Below, piece after piece: positions 12,394 through 20,667 of a DNA stretch of 64,000 nt. The notes beneath the pieces are model-generated. The model saw only the letters and a list, made by a program, of their open reading frames with translations. It searched no databases and was not told the origin of the DNA. Where the stretch lies: positions 210,690 through 274,689 of the forward strand of contig NZ_JANFQF010000006.1 of assembly GCF_024438035.1 (NCBI RefSeq), in the 5' to 3' direction. A program made the position numbers and the translations under genes. The stretch is from Rhodococcus tibetensis. GTDB taxonomy: Bacteria; Actinomycetota; Actinomycetes; Mycobacteriales; Mycobacteriaceae. The stretch's first letter is position 1; each line of letters begins with the position of its first letter.

Positions 12394-15027
12394 ATGGCAG
12401 GTAAGGCGAGCGCCCGCGGTTCGAGCACGACGACGTCCACGGCGAGGACGGGCGTGCGAGGAGCGTCGTCTCCGTCCAAGCCGAAGTCGCGAACGACCCG
12501 GACTGTCAGCACTCCCCGCAAGCCCACCTCACCGCGCGCCGGTGCTGCCCGCGGCGGCGCCAGGAAATCGGCTGCGAAGAAGTCCACCGCCTCGAGTCCC
12601 TTGAAATCGGTGGGCCGCGGCATCGGTGCCGGATGGTCGCTCGTGGCCAAAGGCGTCGGGGCCACCACCCGCACCGTGGGCAAGGCTGGCGAGATCGAAC
12701 AAGGACACCGGCGCGACGGAATTGCCCTCGGGCTCATCGCCATGAGTGTTGTCATCGCGGGAGGTATTTGGTTCTCCGCGGGCGGCCCCGTGGGGGAATG
12801 GATCGAAACGGGTGTCCGTGCGGTGTTCGGCGGCGCCTCCGCGGTGCTACCCGTGATCGGCGTCGGCGTTGCCGTCGTACTCATGAGAACGGAGCCGAAG
12901 CCCGAGATCCGGCCGCGACTGGTGCTCGGGTCGTTGTTGGTGGGGCTACCCGCACTGGGTCTCTGGCACATCGCGAGTGGCGCTCCCACCGACGCCGACG
13001 GCCGCGCGCAGGGCGCGGGTTTCGTGGGCTACGCGGCAGGTGGTCCGTTGACCGACGGGCTGACCGTGTGGTTGTCGGCTCCCTTACTCCTCATGGCAGC
13101 GCTGTTCGGCATCCTGCTGGTTACCGGCACCACGGTGCGCGAGGTCCCCGGCAAATTGCAGGCGTATTTCGGGACCTCGTTCGGCCGTGACCACTATGCC
13201 GACTACGACAGCGAGTACTACGACGACGGGGAGTACGACCCGACGCTGTTCGACGCGGACGGCTATCCGGTGGACGACTACGCGCCTGGAGCGAAGGGGG
13301 CGCCGGCCGACAACTATCCCACCGACGAGTACACCGTCAGCGACACGGCGAAGACGGAAGTACTCGGACTGTGGGATGCCGAAACCGCCGCGGAGCCGGT
13401 GGTGCCGCCGCCGGTTCCGGTACCGAAACCGGCCCGCGCAAAAACCAAGCCGGTGGTCGCGCCCAAGCCGGAACCCGAACCGGAGCCGCCCCTGCCGGAG
13501 GTCGACAAGTTCGTGACGGACCGGGTGGTGGAGGGCGACTACACGCTGCCTCCGACGTCGTTGCTGATCGACGGTGATCCGCCGAAGAAGCGCAGTTCGG
13601 CCAACGACGCGATGATCGAGGCGATCACGGAGGTCCTCGAACAGTTCAAGATCGATGCAGCGGTCACCGGGTTCACCCGAGGCCCCACCGTCACCCGGTA
13701 CGAGGTGGAACTCGGTCCCGGCGTCAAGGTCGAGAAAATCACCGCTCTGGCCCGCAATATCGCGTACGCCGTCGCCACCGACAACGTGCGCCTGCTGGCA
13801 CCGATCCCCGGAAAATCGGCCGTCGGTATCGAGGTGCCCAACTCCGACCGCGAGATGGTGCGCCTTGCCGACGTCCTCACCGCACCCACTACGCGGAAGG
13901 ATCACCATCCTCTGGTGATCGGTCTCGGTAAGGACATCGAGGGCAACTTCGTCAGCGCGAACCTGGCAAAGATGCCCCACTTGCTGGTGGCCGGGTCCAC
14001 CGGCTCCGGTAAGTCCAGCTTCGTCAACTCGATGCTGGTGTCACTGCTCTCACGCGCCACGCCTGACGAAGTGCGGATGATCCTCATCGACCCGAAGATG
14101 GTCGAATTGACGCCATATGAGGGTATTCCGCACCTCATCACGCCCATCATCACCCAGCCCAAGAAAGCCGCAGCCGCGCTGGCGTGGCTGGTGGAGGAGA
14201 TGGAACAGCGCTACCAGGACATGCAGGCCAATCGGGTGCGCCACATCGACGACTTCAACTCCAAGGTGAGGTCGGGCGAGATCACCGCACCCCTCGGCAG
14301 CGAACGGGTCTATCGCCCGTATCCGTACATCCTCGCCATCGTCGACGAGTTGGCCGACCTCATGATGACGGCTCCGCGGGACGTCGAAGAAGCGATCGTG
14401 CGCATCACCCAGAAGGCGCGTGCAGCCGGCATCCACCTCGTGCTGGCCACGCAGCGGCCGTCGGTGGACGTGGTGACGGGCCTGATCAAGACGAACGTGC
14501 CGTCGCGGCTCGCGTTCGCGACGTCCTCACTCACCGACTCACGAGTCATCCTGGATCAGCCCGGTGCCGAGAAGCTGATCGGTATGGGCGACGGTTTGTT
14601 CCTGCCCATGGGTGCAGGCAAGCCGACCCGTCTGCAGGGAGCCTTCATCACCGACGAAGAGATCTCGGCGGTGGTCGATTTCAGTAAGAACCAGGCGGAG
14701 CCGGAGTACACCGAAGGCGTCACGGCAGCGAAGGTGGGGGAGAAGAAGGACGTCGACCCCGACATCGGGGACGACATGGACGTGCTGTTGCAGGCGGTCG
14801 AACTCGTCGTGTCCAGCCAGTTCGGTTCCACGTCGATGCTGCAGCGCAAATTGCGTGTCGGGTTCGCGAAGGCCGGTCGTCTGATGGATCTGATGGAGAC
14901 GCGGGGAGTGGTCGGACCCAGCGAGGGGTCCAAGGCGCGTGAGGTTTTGATCAAGCCCGACGAGTTGGACGGCCTGTTGTGGTCGATCCGCGGTGGAGAT
15001 CCGAACGAGGCACCTGCCGACGAGTAG
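12394..15027 (+). CDS. ftsK: DNA translocase FtsK/SpoIIIE
   Basis: The translocase pumps DNA through the closing septum and helps resolve chromosome dimers. The 877-residue product has a basic Ser/Thr/Arg/Lys-rich N-terminus, about four membrane segments between residues 110 and 245, and an acidic linker. The alpha and beta motor domains follow, with Walker A GSTGSGKSS (K540) and Walker B ILAIVDELADLMM. The gamma winged helix is at the C-terminus (SMLQRKLRVGFAKAGRLMDLME). The linker at 13195-13340 is strikingly rich in Asp and Tyr. The homologue is Rv2748c. Confidence 0.97.
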   Translation: MAGKASARGSSTTTSTARTGVRGASSPSKPKSRTTRTVSTPRKPTSPRAGAARGGARKSAAKKSTASSPLKSVGRGIGAGWSLVAKGVGATTRTVGKAGEIEQGHRRDGIALGLIAMSVVIAGGIWFSAGGPVGEWIETGVRAVFGGASAVLPVIGVGVAVVLMRTEPKPEIRPRLVLGSLLVGLPALGLWHIASGAPTDADGRAQGAGFVGYAAGGPLTDGLTVWLSAPLLLMAALFGILLVTGTTVREVPGKLQAYFGTSFGRDHYADYDSEYYDDGEYDPTLFDADGYPVDDYAPGAKGAPADNYPTDEYTVSDTAKTEVLGLWDAETAAEPVVPPPVPVPKPARAKTKPVVAPKPEPEPEPPLPEVDKFVTDRVVEGDYTLPPTSLLIDGDPPKKRSSANDAMIEAITEVLEQFKIDAAVTGFTRGPTVTRYEVELGPGVKVEKITALARNIAYAVATDNVRLLAPIPGKSAVGIEVPNSDREMVRLADVLTAPTTRKDHHPLVIGLGKDIEGNFVSANLAKMPHLLVAGSTGSGKSSFVNSMLVSLLSRATPDEVRMILIDPKMVELTPYEGIPHLITPIITQPKKAAAALAWLVEEMEQRYQDMQANRVRHIDDFNSKVRSGEITAPLGSERVYRPYPYILAIVDELADLMMTAPRDVEEAIVRITQKARAAGIHLVLATQRPSVDVVTGLIKTNVPSRLAFATSSLTDSRVILDQPGAEKLIGMGDGLFLPMGAGKPTRLQGAFITDEEISAVVDFSKNQAEPEYTEGVTAAKVGEKKDVDPDIGDDMDVLLQAVELVVSSQFGSTSMLQRKLRVGFAKAGRLMDLMETRGVVGPSEGSKAREVLIKPDELDGLLWSIRGGDPNEAPADE

Positions 15028-15087
15028 CTCGCGTGCCGCTCCCGGAATGTACGATTTCGGCGCGGTGTGGTTGAATGGTCAGCGACT

Positions 15088-15227
15088 TGGAGGGGAGTAT
15101 CCCCACCTCTGTGGCAGCATCGTCAGCACGGTCGGCACCATTGCCGATCCGGGGCTGCCAGTCGGTCGGACCTCGGTGCGACTCGGCGGGAGAGACCTCC
15201 GGTACCGAATGAGGTCTACCGGAGGTC
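15088..15227 (+). ncRNA. yybP-ykoY (Mn2+) riboswitch with Shine-Dalgarno-sequestering stem
   Basis: The hallmark GGGGAGTA (15092-15099) opens the element and GAGACC (15192-15197) closes it, as in yybP-ykoY aptamers. Stem P1 is GGAGG (15089-15093) with CCTCC (15196-15200). The same CCTCC is also part of a perfect 11-bp alternative stem, 15194-15204 with 15217-15227, which buries the GGAGG ribosome site of terC at 15221-15225. Metal binding should stabilise P1 and free translation. The element is followed by a TerC-family gene, the commonest partner of this class. Confidence 0.85.
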
Positions 15228-15234
15228 TGTCTAT

Positions 15235-16218
15235 ATGCATGTCTCACCGCTTGTCTGGGTCATCACGTGTGTGGTGATTCTCGGACTGTTCGTCTTCGAC
15301 TTCTTCGCCCACGTACGCACCCCGCACGCCCCGACGTTCCGCGAGTCGGCCTTCTGGTCGACGGTCTACATCGGCATCGCCATTCTGTTCGGACTGATCG
15401 TGATGTGGCTCTGGGGCAGCCAGTACGGCGGGGAGTATTTCGCCGGTTACGTCACCGAAAAGGCGTTGTCGGTCGACAACCTCTTCGTCTTCGTCATCAT
15501 CATGGCGACGTTCTCCGTGCCGCGGGAGTACCAGCAGAAGGTGCTGCTGATCGGCATCGTCATGGCATTGGTGATGCGCGGCATCTTCATTGCCGTCGGT
15601 GCGGCGGCTATCAACACCTACAGCTGGGTGTTCTACCTGTTCGGTGCGTTCCTCATCTACACCGCGTACACGCTGGTCCGTGACCACGGGCACGAGAAGG
15701 AGGTGGAGGAGGAACGCGACAGCAAGATCGTCGCGGTCGCCAAGAAGATCCTCCCCACCACGGATTCCTACGACGGCGACAAGCTCGTTACGCGGATCAA
15801 CGGCAAGCGGGTGGTCACACCGCTGCTACTCGCGCTCGTCGCCATCGGATTCACCGATGTGCTGTTCGCCCTCGACTCGATTCCGGCGATCTACGGCCTC
15901 ACCCAGGAGCCGTACCTGGTCTTCACGGCCAACGCGTTCGCGCTCATGGGACTGCGTCAGCTGTACTTCCTGATCGGCGGGCTGCTCGACCGGCTCGTGT
16001 ACCTGTCCTACGGCCTGTCGATCATTCTGGCGTTCATCGGCGTCAAGCTCGTGTTGCACGCCCTCCACGAGAACACTCTCGGCTTCGTCAACGGCGGGGA
16101 CCACGTCGCGGTCCCAGAGATCACGACAGGGATGTCGCTGACCGTCATCGTCGGGGTGCTGGCCGTCACCACTGTGGCCAGCCTCTTGAAGACGCGGAAC
16201 ATGACCCCCGCGAAGTAG
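15235..16218 (+). CDS. TerC/Alx family integral membrane protein, probable manganese exporter
   Basis: The protein has 327 residues and about nine hydrophobic spans. It carries the TerC signatures YVTEKALSVDNLFVFVII and FALDSIPAIYGLT, whose acidic residues are thought to line the metal path. Family members controlled by Mn2+ riboswitches export manganese or support metallation of exported proteins. The ATG at 15235 lies nine bases after GGAGG and directly behind the riboswitch. The neighbour and family member in M. tuberculosis is Rv2723. The N-terminus shows no separate signal peptide. Confidence 0.92.
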   Translation: MHVSPLVWVITCVVILGLFVFDFFAHVRTPHAPTFRESAFWSTVYIGIAILFGLIVMWLWGSQYGGEYFAGYVTEKALSVDNLFVFVIIMATFSVPREYQQKVLLIGIVMALVMRGIFIAVGAAAINTYSWVFYLFGAFLIYTAYTLVRDHGHEKEVEEERDSKIVAVAKKILPTTDSYDGDKLVTRINGKRVVTPLLLALVAIGFTDVLFALDSIPAIYGLTQEPYLVFTANAFALMGLRQLYFLIGGLLDRLVYLSYGLSIILAFIGVKLVLHALHENTLGFVNGGDHVAVPEITTGMSLTVIVGVLAVTTVASLLKTRNMTPAK

Positions 16219-16234
16219 CGTTCGCTGGCGGAGG

Positions 16235-16276
16235 CCGGTACTCGGCGGATCAGAGACTGAATTCGCCGAGTACCGG
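16235..16276. terminator. hairpin between convergent terC and yciI-like genes
   Basis: A perfect 13-bp stem pairs 16235-16247 (CCGGTACTCGGCG) with 16264-16276, around a 16-base loop. The right arm lies inside the last codons of the convergent YciI-like gene. It starts 17 bases after the terC stop. No U-run follows on either strand, as usual in high-GC actinobacteria, so it may act as an intrinsic terminator of the tail-less kind or as a 3'-end stabiliser. Confidence 0.6.
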
Positions 16277-16534
16277 GATCCACTCGACGATCCGGGACGC
16301 CGTCACCAAATTGTGGACAGCGAAGGGGTCGTGGGTGAACAGCAACTTCACGGTCTCTGCATCGGCGGCGTCGACGATGATGAAGGCACCGCTGCCGTCC
16401 GCGAACGGACCCGACGACAGGACGGTCTTGCGCTCGACGAGCTCACCGAGCCAGGCCCGGTGGGCGGCGCGATGTTCGTCGCGGCCGGCAGCGGTCTCGT
16501 CCGAATAGGTGTACTCCACTACGAACAGGGACAT
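16250..16534 (-). CDS. YciI-like protein
   Basis: A 94-residue ferredoxin-like-fold protein of the YCII family. It begins LFVVEYTYSDETAAGRDEHRAAH and contains the conserved SGPFADGSGAFIIVDA and FTHDPFAVHNLV segments. The His and Asp in these are the probable active-site pair of YciI. Members are small hydrolase- or dehalogenase-like enzymes with few known substrates. The ATG at 16534 is preceded by GAGAGCGAG. It is separate from the sigma-linked DGPF-type YCII protein at 42789. Confidence 0.85.
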   Translation of the reverse strand: MSLFVVEYTYSDETAAGRDEHRAAHRAWLGELVERKTVLSSGPFADGSGAFIIVDAADAETVKLLFTHDPFAVHNLVTASRIVEWIPVLGEFSL

Positions 16535-16606
16535 GTTCTCGCTCTCTGTGGGCTGGGAAAAATTGAGGTGGGACGCGCGTGATTTCGTCCCGGATGCCGG
16601 GATGCG

Positions 16607-17131
16607 TCAGAGCGTGAGGAGCATCCGGGTGTTCCCGAGGGTGTTCGGTTTGACATAGCTGAGATCGAGGAATTCGGCGACACCGGTGTCGTACGAGCGG
16701 CACATCTCGGCGTAGACCTCGGCCGTCACGGGTGTGCCGTCGATCTCGACGAACCCGTGTTTGCCGAAGAAATCGACCTCGAAGGTGAGGACGAAGAGTC
16801 TCTCGAGTTCGAGCTCGCGCGCGACCTCTATCAGTTTGGCGACCACCTGATGGCCCGCACCCTGACCCTTTGCCTGAGGATCGACCGCGATGGTGCGCAC
16901 CTCGCCTAGGTCGGCCCACAGTACATGCATTGCGCCACAACCGATTACGGTTTCTTCGCGCTCGGCAACCCAGAACTCCTGGATGGACTCGTACAGCGTG
17001 ACGAGATTCTTCTCGAGCAGGATCTTGCCGGAGTAGATGTCGATCAGGCGCTTGATCTCGGGCACGTCGGAGGTTCGTGCTCGCCGCACGATCAGCTGAT
17101 TGTCGACGGTGTTCGGCGTCCGAGATGTCAT
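16607..17131 (-). CDS. argA: amino-acid N-acetyltransferase (N-acetylglutamate synthase, GNAT type)
   Basis: The 174-residue GNAT enzyme probably acetylates glutamate in the first step of arginine synthesis. It contains the GNAT motif A (VRTIAVDPQAKGQGAGHQV) and the conserved ends LEKNLVTLYESIQEFWVAE and EFLDLSYVKPNTLGN. These match, as I recall it, M. tuberculosis Rv2747, a short N-acetylglutamate synthase of the same length without the amino-acid kinase domain. The ATG at 17131 is chosen because upstream sequence runs into the divergent pgsA promoter. It lies between terC and pgsA, on the opposite strand to ftsK, as in mycobacteria. Confidence 0.93.
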   Translation of the reverse strand: MTSRTPNTVDNQLIVRRARTSDVPEIKRLIDIYSGKILLEKNLVTLYESIQEFWVAEREETVIGCGAMHVLWADLGEVRTIAVDPQAKGQGAGHQVVAKLIEVARELELERLFVLTFEVDFFGKHGFVEIDGTPVTAEVYAEMCRSYDTGVAEFLDLSYVKPNTLGNTRMLLTL

Positions 17132-17248
17132 GTCGTGAACATTAGCCAACCGCCGTACCGATATTCTTAGGCACGTGCCGGTACCACGTACGACTTCGCC
17201 CCGATCCCCAGGACGTCCAGGGGTGCAGTTCGACGCTGCGGTGGGCCG

Positions 17249-17911
17249 ATGAGTACGCAGCGTGAGGATCGGCCCGCGGCAGAGGACCCGACGGCTCCGA
17301 ATCCCACAGTGGAGCCGGCGAGTGATACGCACGTACCACTCCTCAACATCGCCAACGTTCTGACGATCCTGCGGATCTTGCTGGTGCCCGTCTTCCTGGT
17401 CGTACTGCTGATCGGTGACGGTCACGAGACCCTGTGGCGGCTGGCGGCGACAGGTGTCTTCGCGGTGGCGGCCATCACCGACCGGATCGACGGTCAGCTG
17501 GCGCGCAAATATGGACTGGTCACCGATTTCGGCAAGCTCGCCGATCCCATTGCGGACAAGGCGCTGATCGGTGCCGCGCTGGTCGGTCTCTCCGTTCTGG
17601 GCGACCTGCCCTGGTGGGTGACGGTGATCATCGCGGTACGTGAACTGGGCATCACCCTGCTTCGCTTCGCCGTTCTGCGCCACGCCGTCATTCCCGCGGG
17701 CCGCGGAGGCAAGCTCAAGACGCTCGTGCAGTCGATCGCGATCGGTTTCTACCTCCTGCCGCTACCCGACGCCTTCGACCTCGCCGGCTGGGTGCTGATG
17801 GGCGCTGCGGTGGCGCTCACCGTAATCACCGGGCTCGACTATGTCGTCCAGGCCGTTCGCCTGCGCGCCGGAGTCCACAAGGTCGAGATGAATGCGGGCA
17901 CCGGGGCATGA
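17249..17911 (+). CDS. pgsA: CDP-diacylglycerol--glycerol-3-phosphate 3-phosphatidyltransferase family protein
   Basis: This membrane enzyme of 220 residues belongs to the CDP-alcohol phosphatidyltransferase family. The catalytic motif DG-x2-AR-x8-G-x3-D-x3-D is complete at residues 81-103. Around it are about five hydrophobic spans. It should transfer phosphatidate from CDP-diacylglycerol to glycerol 3-phosphate, leading to phosphatidylglycerol and cardiolipin. The homologue at this place in mycobacteria is pgsA3 (Rv2746c); other pgsA-like genes elsewhere in the genome may share the task. The stop overlaps the CinA-like gene by ATGA. Confidence 0.92.
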   Translation: MSTQREDRPAAEDPTAPNPTVEPASDTHVPLLNIANVLTILRILLVPVFLVVLLIGDGHETLWRLAATGVFAVAAITDRIDGQLARKYGLVTDFGKLADPIADKALIGAALVGLSVLGDLPWWVTVIIAVRELGITLLRFAVLRHAVIPAGRGGKLKTLVQSIAIGFYLLPLPDAFDLAGWVLMGAAVALTVITGLDYVVQAVRLRAGVHKVEMNAGTGA

Positions 17912-18408
17912 CCGACCCGTTGACCCCGGGCACCCGCGTGAGCGAACTGGTGGACCTGCTGTCCCGGCGCGGCGATACAGTGGCTACCGCCGAATCGCTG
18001 ACGGCGGGACTTCTCGCGGCGACCATCGCCGGAGTGCCGGGCGCCAGCAAGGTCCTCCGCGGCGGCCTCGTGGTCTATGCCACAGACCTCAAGGAGACGC
18101 TCGCGGGCGTGGACCCCGTGTCGCTTGCTGCAGACGGACCCGTCTCCGCGTCCACCGCGAGCGGACTTGCCGAGGCTGCGCGCTCCCGCTGCACTGCCGA
18201 TTGGGGAATAGGACTGACCGGTGTCGCAGGCCCGGACACGCAGGACGGGCATCCGGTAGGCACGGTGTTCCTGGGTATCTCCGGTATCGGCGGACACTCG
18301 GTGCACAAGCTCCGATTGGCAGGCGACAGATGGGGAATCCGTAAATCAGCGGTTTCTGCTGCCGTGTCGGAACTCCTCGATCGCATGCAGGAAACATCCG
18401 CAGGCTAA
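17908..18408 (+). CDS. pncC: CinA C-terminal domain protein, probable nicotinamide-nucleotide amidohydrolase
   Basis: The product has 166 residues and consists only of the CinA C-terminal (PncC) domain. It has TAESLTAGLLAATIAGVPGAS, GGLVVYATDLKETLAGV and the GLTGVAGPDTQDGHPVGTVF segment with the active-site residues. Such proteins deamidate nicotinamide mononucleotide to recycle pyridine nucleotides. The N-terminal ADP-ribose pyrophosphatase-like domain of full-length CinA is missing, which is normal for stand-alone PncC. ATGA overlap with pgsA indicates one transcript. The symbol is by domain type only. Confidence 0.87.
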   Translation: MTDPLTPGTRVSELVDLLSRRGDTVATAESLTAGLLAATIAGVPGASKVLRGGLVVYATDLKETLAGVDPVSLAADGPVSASTASGLAEAARSRCTADWGIGLTGVAGPDTQDGHPVGTVFLGISGIGGHSVHKLRLAGDRWGIRKSAVSAAVSELLDRMQETSAG

Positions 18409-18412
18409 GGTC

Positions 18413-18441
18413 GGGAACCAATCGGTCCTGTTCGCGCGTTG
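18413..18441 (+). promoter_or_regulatory. SigE-type promoter of the clgR-pspA-pspM operon
   Basis: GGGAAC at 18413-18418 and CGTTG at 18437-18441 are separated by 18 bases, the consensus of SigE/SigH-class ECF promoters in mycobacteria. The start codon of clgR follows 37 bases further on, with AAGGAGG before it. In M. tuberculosis clgR has a SigE-dependent promoter responding to envelope stress, so the same control is expected here. The element starts five bases after the cinA-like stop. Confidence 0.75.
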
Positions 18442-18478
18442 AGTAGGCGAGACAGGTGACGGATGAAGGAGGAGCGAG

Positions 18479-18841
18479 ATGGCGCTGCTATTGCGTGAGG
18501 CAATCGGTGACAGTCTTCGGCGCACGCGCGTTTCGCAGAGCCGGACCCTGCGTGAGGTGTCGAACAGTGCGCGAGTGAGCCTCGGGTACCTGTCCGAGGT
18601 CGAGCGAGGGCGGAAAGAGGCCTCGAGCGAGCTTTTGGCGGCGATCTGCGATGCCTTGGAAGTTCCACTGTCCGACGTCCTGGTCGACGTCAGCGAGTCG
18701 CTGTCCGATCGATCGTCGGCCGAGCGTGCGGCCGAATCGGCCGCGGTCGAGGTGTCCGCACGGCCTGGTTCGACGACCATTGCCCGCGACACGAGGGTTG
18801 TGATTCCGGCGCCGACGGCGCAGGCGCTCGCTGCCGCGTAG
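18479..18841 (+). CDS. clgR: XRE-family transcriptional activator ClgR
   Basis: The 120-residue product has a Cro/CI helix-turn-helix (residues about 10-65, with [30 protein letters not shown]), the ClgR signature. ClgR activates clp protease genes and, in mycobacteria, the psp genes downstream. The product ends in LAAA, close to the SsrA-type C-end recognised by ClpP proteases, which fits the known ClpP-dependent turnover of ClgR. A strong AAGGAGGAG lies before the ATG at 18479. It is followed by pspA and pspM exactly as Rv2745c-Rv2744c-Rv2743c. Confidence 0.93.
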   Translation: MALLLREAIGDSLRRTRVSQSRTLREVSNSARVSLGYLSEVERGRKEASSELLAAICDALEVPLSDVLVDVSESLSDRSSAERAAESAAVEVSARPGSTTIARDTRVVIPAPTAQALAAA

Positions 18842-18996
18842 CACCCCACCCGCCGAACCGATAGATTTCACTTAACGCCGATCTCGTCTTCGGTGGTCAG
18901 ACAGGCAGTCGGGGCGCAGCCCTTGTTCCGGTGCGTGACGGTCGCGCATCGGGTCGCGCATCGCGCGGCGCAACAGATGGAGGCAGGATCAAACCC

Positions 18997-19818
18997 ATGG
19001 CTAATCCTTTCGTCAAGGGATGGAAGTACCTGATGGCGCTCTTCAATTCCAAGATCGATGAGAAGGCTGACCCCAAGGTTCAGATTCAGCAGGCGATCGA
19101 AGATGCGCAGCGCCAGCACCAGGCCCTTTCTCAGCAGGCCGCGTCTGTCATCGGCAACCAGCGCCAGCTCGAGATGAAGCTGAGCCGTCAACTCGACGAG
19201 GTCGAAAAGCTCAACGCCAATGCCCGGCAGGCAGTCAACCTGGCTGATCAGGCGCACGCTGCCGGTGACACCGAGAAGGCGATCCAGTACACCAACGCCG
19301 CCGAGGCGTTCGCCGCTCAGTTGGTCACGGCCGAGCAGGGCGTCGAAGACCTCAAAGCGTTGCACGACCAGTCCCTGCAGGCCGCTGCACAGGCGAAGAA
19401 GGCCGTCGAGCAGAACGCGATGGCACTGCAGTCCAAGGTTGCAGAGCGCACCAAACTGCTCAGCCAGCTGGAGCAGGCCAAGATGCAGGAGCGGGTCAGT
19501 GAGTCCCTGCGTTCGATGGACAGCACGTTGTCGGCGCCCGGCAACACACCCAGCCTCGACGCCGTGCGTGACAAGATCGAGCGCCGCTACGCCGACGCAC
19601 TCGGTTCCGCTGAGCTGGCCCAGAACTCGGTCTCCGGTCGCATGATGGAAGTTCAGCAGGCCAGCATTCAGATGGCAGGCCACAGCCGCCTCGAGCAGAT
19701 TCGCGCTTCGATGAAGGGTGATGCGCTCCCTTCCGGTGGGGCGTCCGCTGCCCCGGCCACTCCCGCCACCAATCAGCAGCCTCCTGCCGCGGGCCAGACC
19801 GGCACTGCGGGCCAGTAG
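18997..19818 (+). CDS. pspA: PspA/IM30 family phage-shock / envelope-stress protein
   Basis: A 273-residue protein that opens [20 protein letters not shown], the amphipathic membrane-binding helix. A long coiled coil follows from about residue 25 to 225, and the tail is rich in Ala, Pro and Gln. It is the homologue of the mycobacterial 35-kDa antigen (Rv2744c), which protects the membrane and binds ClgR. The ATG at 18997 is used because GGAGGCAGG precedes it; the longer upstream frame lacks the family start. The 155-base leader has three TCGCGC motifs (18942, 18954, 18961) that could be part of a ClgR site. Confidence 0.95.
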   Translation: MANPFVKGWKYLMALFNSKIDEKADPKVQIQQAIEDAQRQHQALSQQAASVIGNQRQLEMKLSRQLDEVEKLNANARQAVNLADQAHAAGDTEKAIQYTNAAEAFAAQLVTAEQGVEDLKALHDQSLQAAAQAKKAVEQNAMALQSKVAERTKLLSQLEQAKMQERVSESLRSMDSTLSAPGNTPSLDAVRDKIERRYADALGSAELAQNSVSGRMMEVQQASIQMAGHSRLEQIRASMKGDALPSGGASAAPATPATNQQPPAAGQTGTAGQ

Positions 19819-19834
19819 CCGAAACACCGAACCC

Positions 19835-20665
19835 ATGGGTTTCACCCGAGGTGGCCGACCCGGACGTGCAGTCCGGTCGGCCACTGTCGTATCCGGCTTC
19901 GTCGGAGTCCAGGGAGCGTTGCGGGACGCCGGCGAGTCCGTCGTCGAGGCGGCGCAGCGGTGGCGTGATCCGCGCGAACGCCTGCTACGGAAGAAGCGAC
20001 GAGCTCGGCGGCGGGCGCAGCGTTTCGGCGTCGTGTCGGGATCCTCGGCCACGGGTGCCGCGGGGCTTGCCCTTGCTGCGGCTCCCGAATGGTCATTGGT
20101 GATGGCAGGCGGGGGTGCTGTTGTGTTCGCGGTGCCGGCGGTAATGGCGCTGAACCGTTACCGAGAGCTCGATGCGGTCGTGCCGCCGCCGGGTCGTCCG
20201 GCCCGGCGTTCCCTCCCGTCGCCGTCCTCGGTGGCCCGGGCGCCCATGGAGCGGCTAGTACACAGTGAGCGGGCACTCCACGGAATACTCGGGGTGCTCA
20301 CCCGCTCGGCGACGATCAGCGACGATGACATCGAGGACACCCACGGCACTGCCCGGTCCGCGGCGGCCGCCCTGCACGCGGTCGCCGTCGATATCGTGGC
20401 CATGGAGAGTGCGGCCAGTGGGAGCCGGGCGGCAGCACCGTCGCTCCACCGGGCGATTGCCTCCGCGGCCGCACAACTCGACGACGGCGTCGATCAATTC
20501 GAAGAGTTGGTGGCTGCTGCGGCCGAAGTGACGGTTCCCGGTGCGTCCGGGGCGGTTGGCGGTCTGGCGTGTGAGCGCGCGGAGCTGGTGTCGGCCACGG
20601 AAAAGCTGGCGGGCCTCGCCGCCGCACTCGGGGAGATCGACGACATCGTGCGCCGATACCGCTGA
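19835..20665 (+). CDS. pspM: PspM-like membrane protein of the Psp envelope-stress system
   Basis: The product has 276 residues. After a basic N-terminus it has two hydrophobic segments (about residues 68-85 and 90-107). An alanine-rich, probably helical soluble domain follows, ending EIDDIVRRYR. Position right after pspA, size and topology match Rv2743c (PspM), the integral membrane partner that binds PspA in M. tuberculosis. The ATG at 19835 lies 17 bases after the pspA stop. No gene like pspN (Rv2742c) follows; the biotin transporter genes converge immediately. Confidence 0.8.
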   Translation: MGFTRGGRPGRAVRSATVVSGFVGVQGALRDAGESVVEAAQRWRDPRERLLRKKRRARRRAQRFGVVSGSSATGAAGLALAAAPEWSLVMAGGGAVVFAVPAVMALNRYRELDAVVPPPGRPARRSLPSPSSVARAPMERLVHSERALHGILGVLTRSATISDDDIEDTHGTARSAAAALHAVAVDIVAMESAASGSRAAAPSLHRAIASAAAQLDDGVDQFEELVAAAAEVTVPGASGAVGGLACERAELVSATEKLAGLAAALGEIDDIVRRYR

Positions 20666-20667
20666 GC

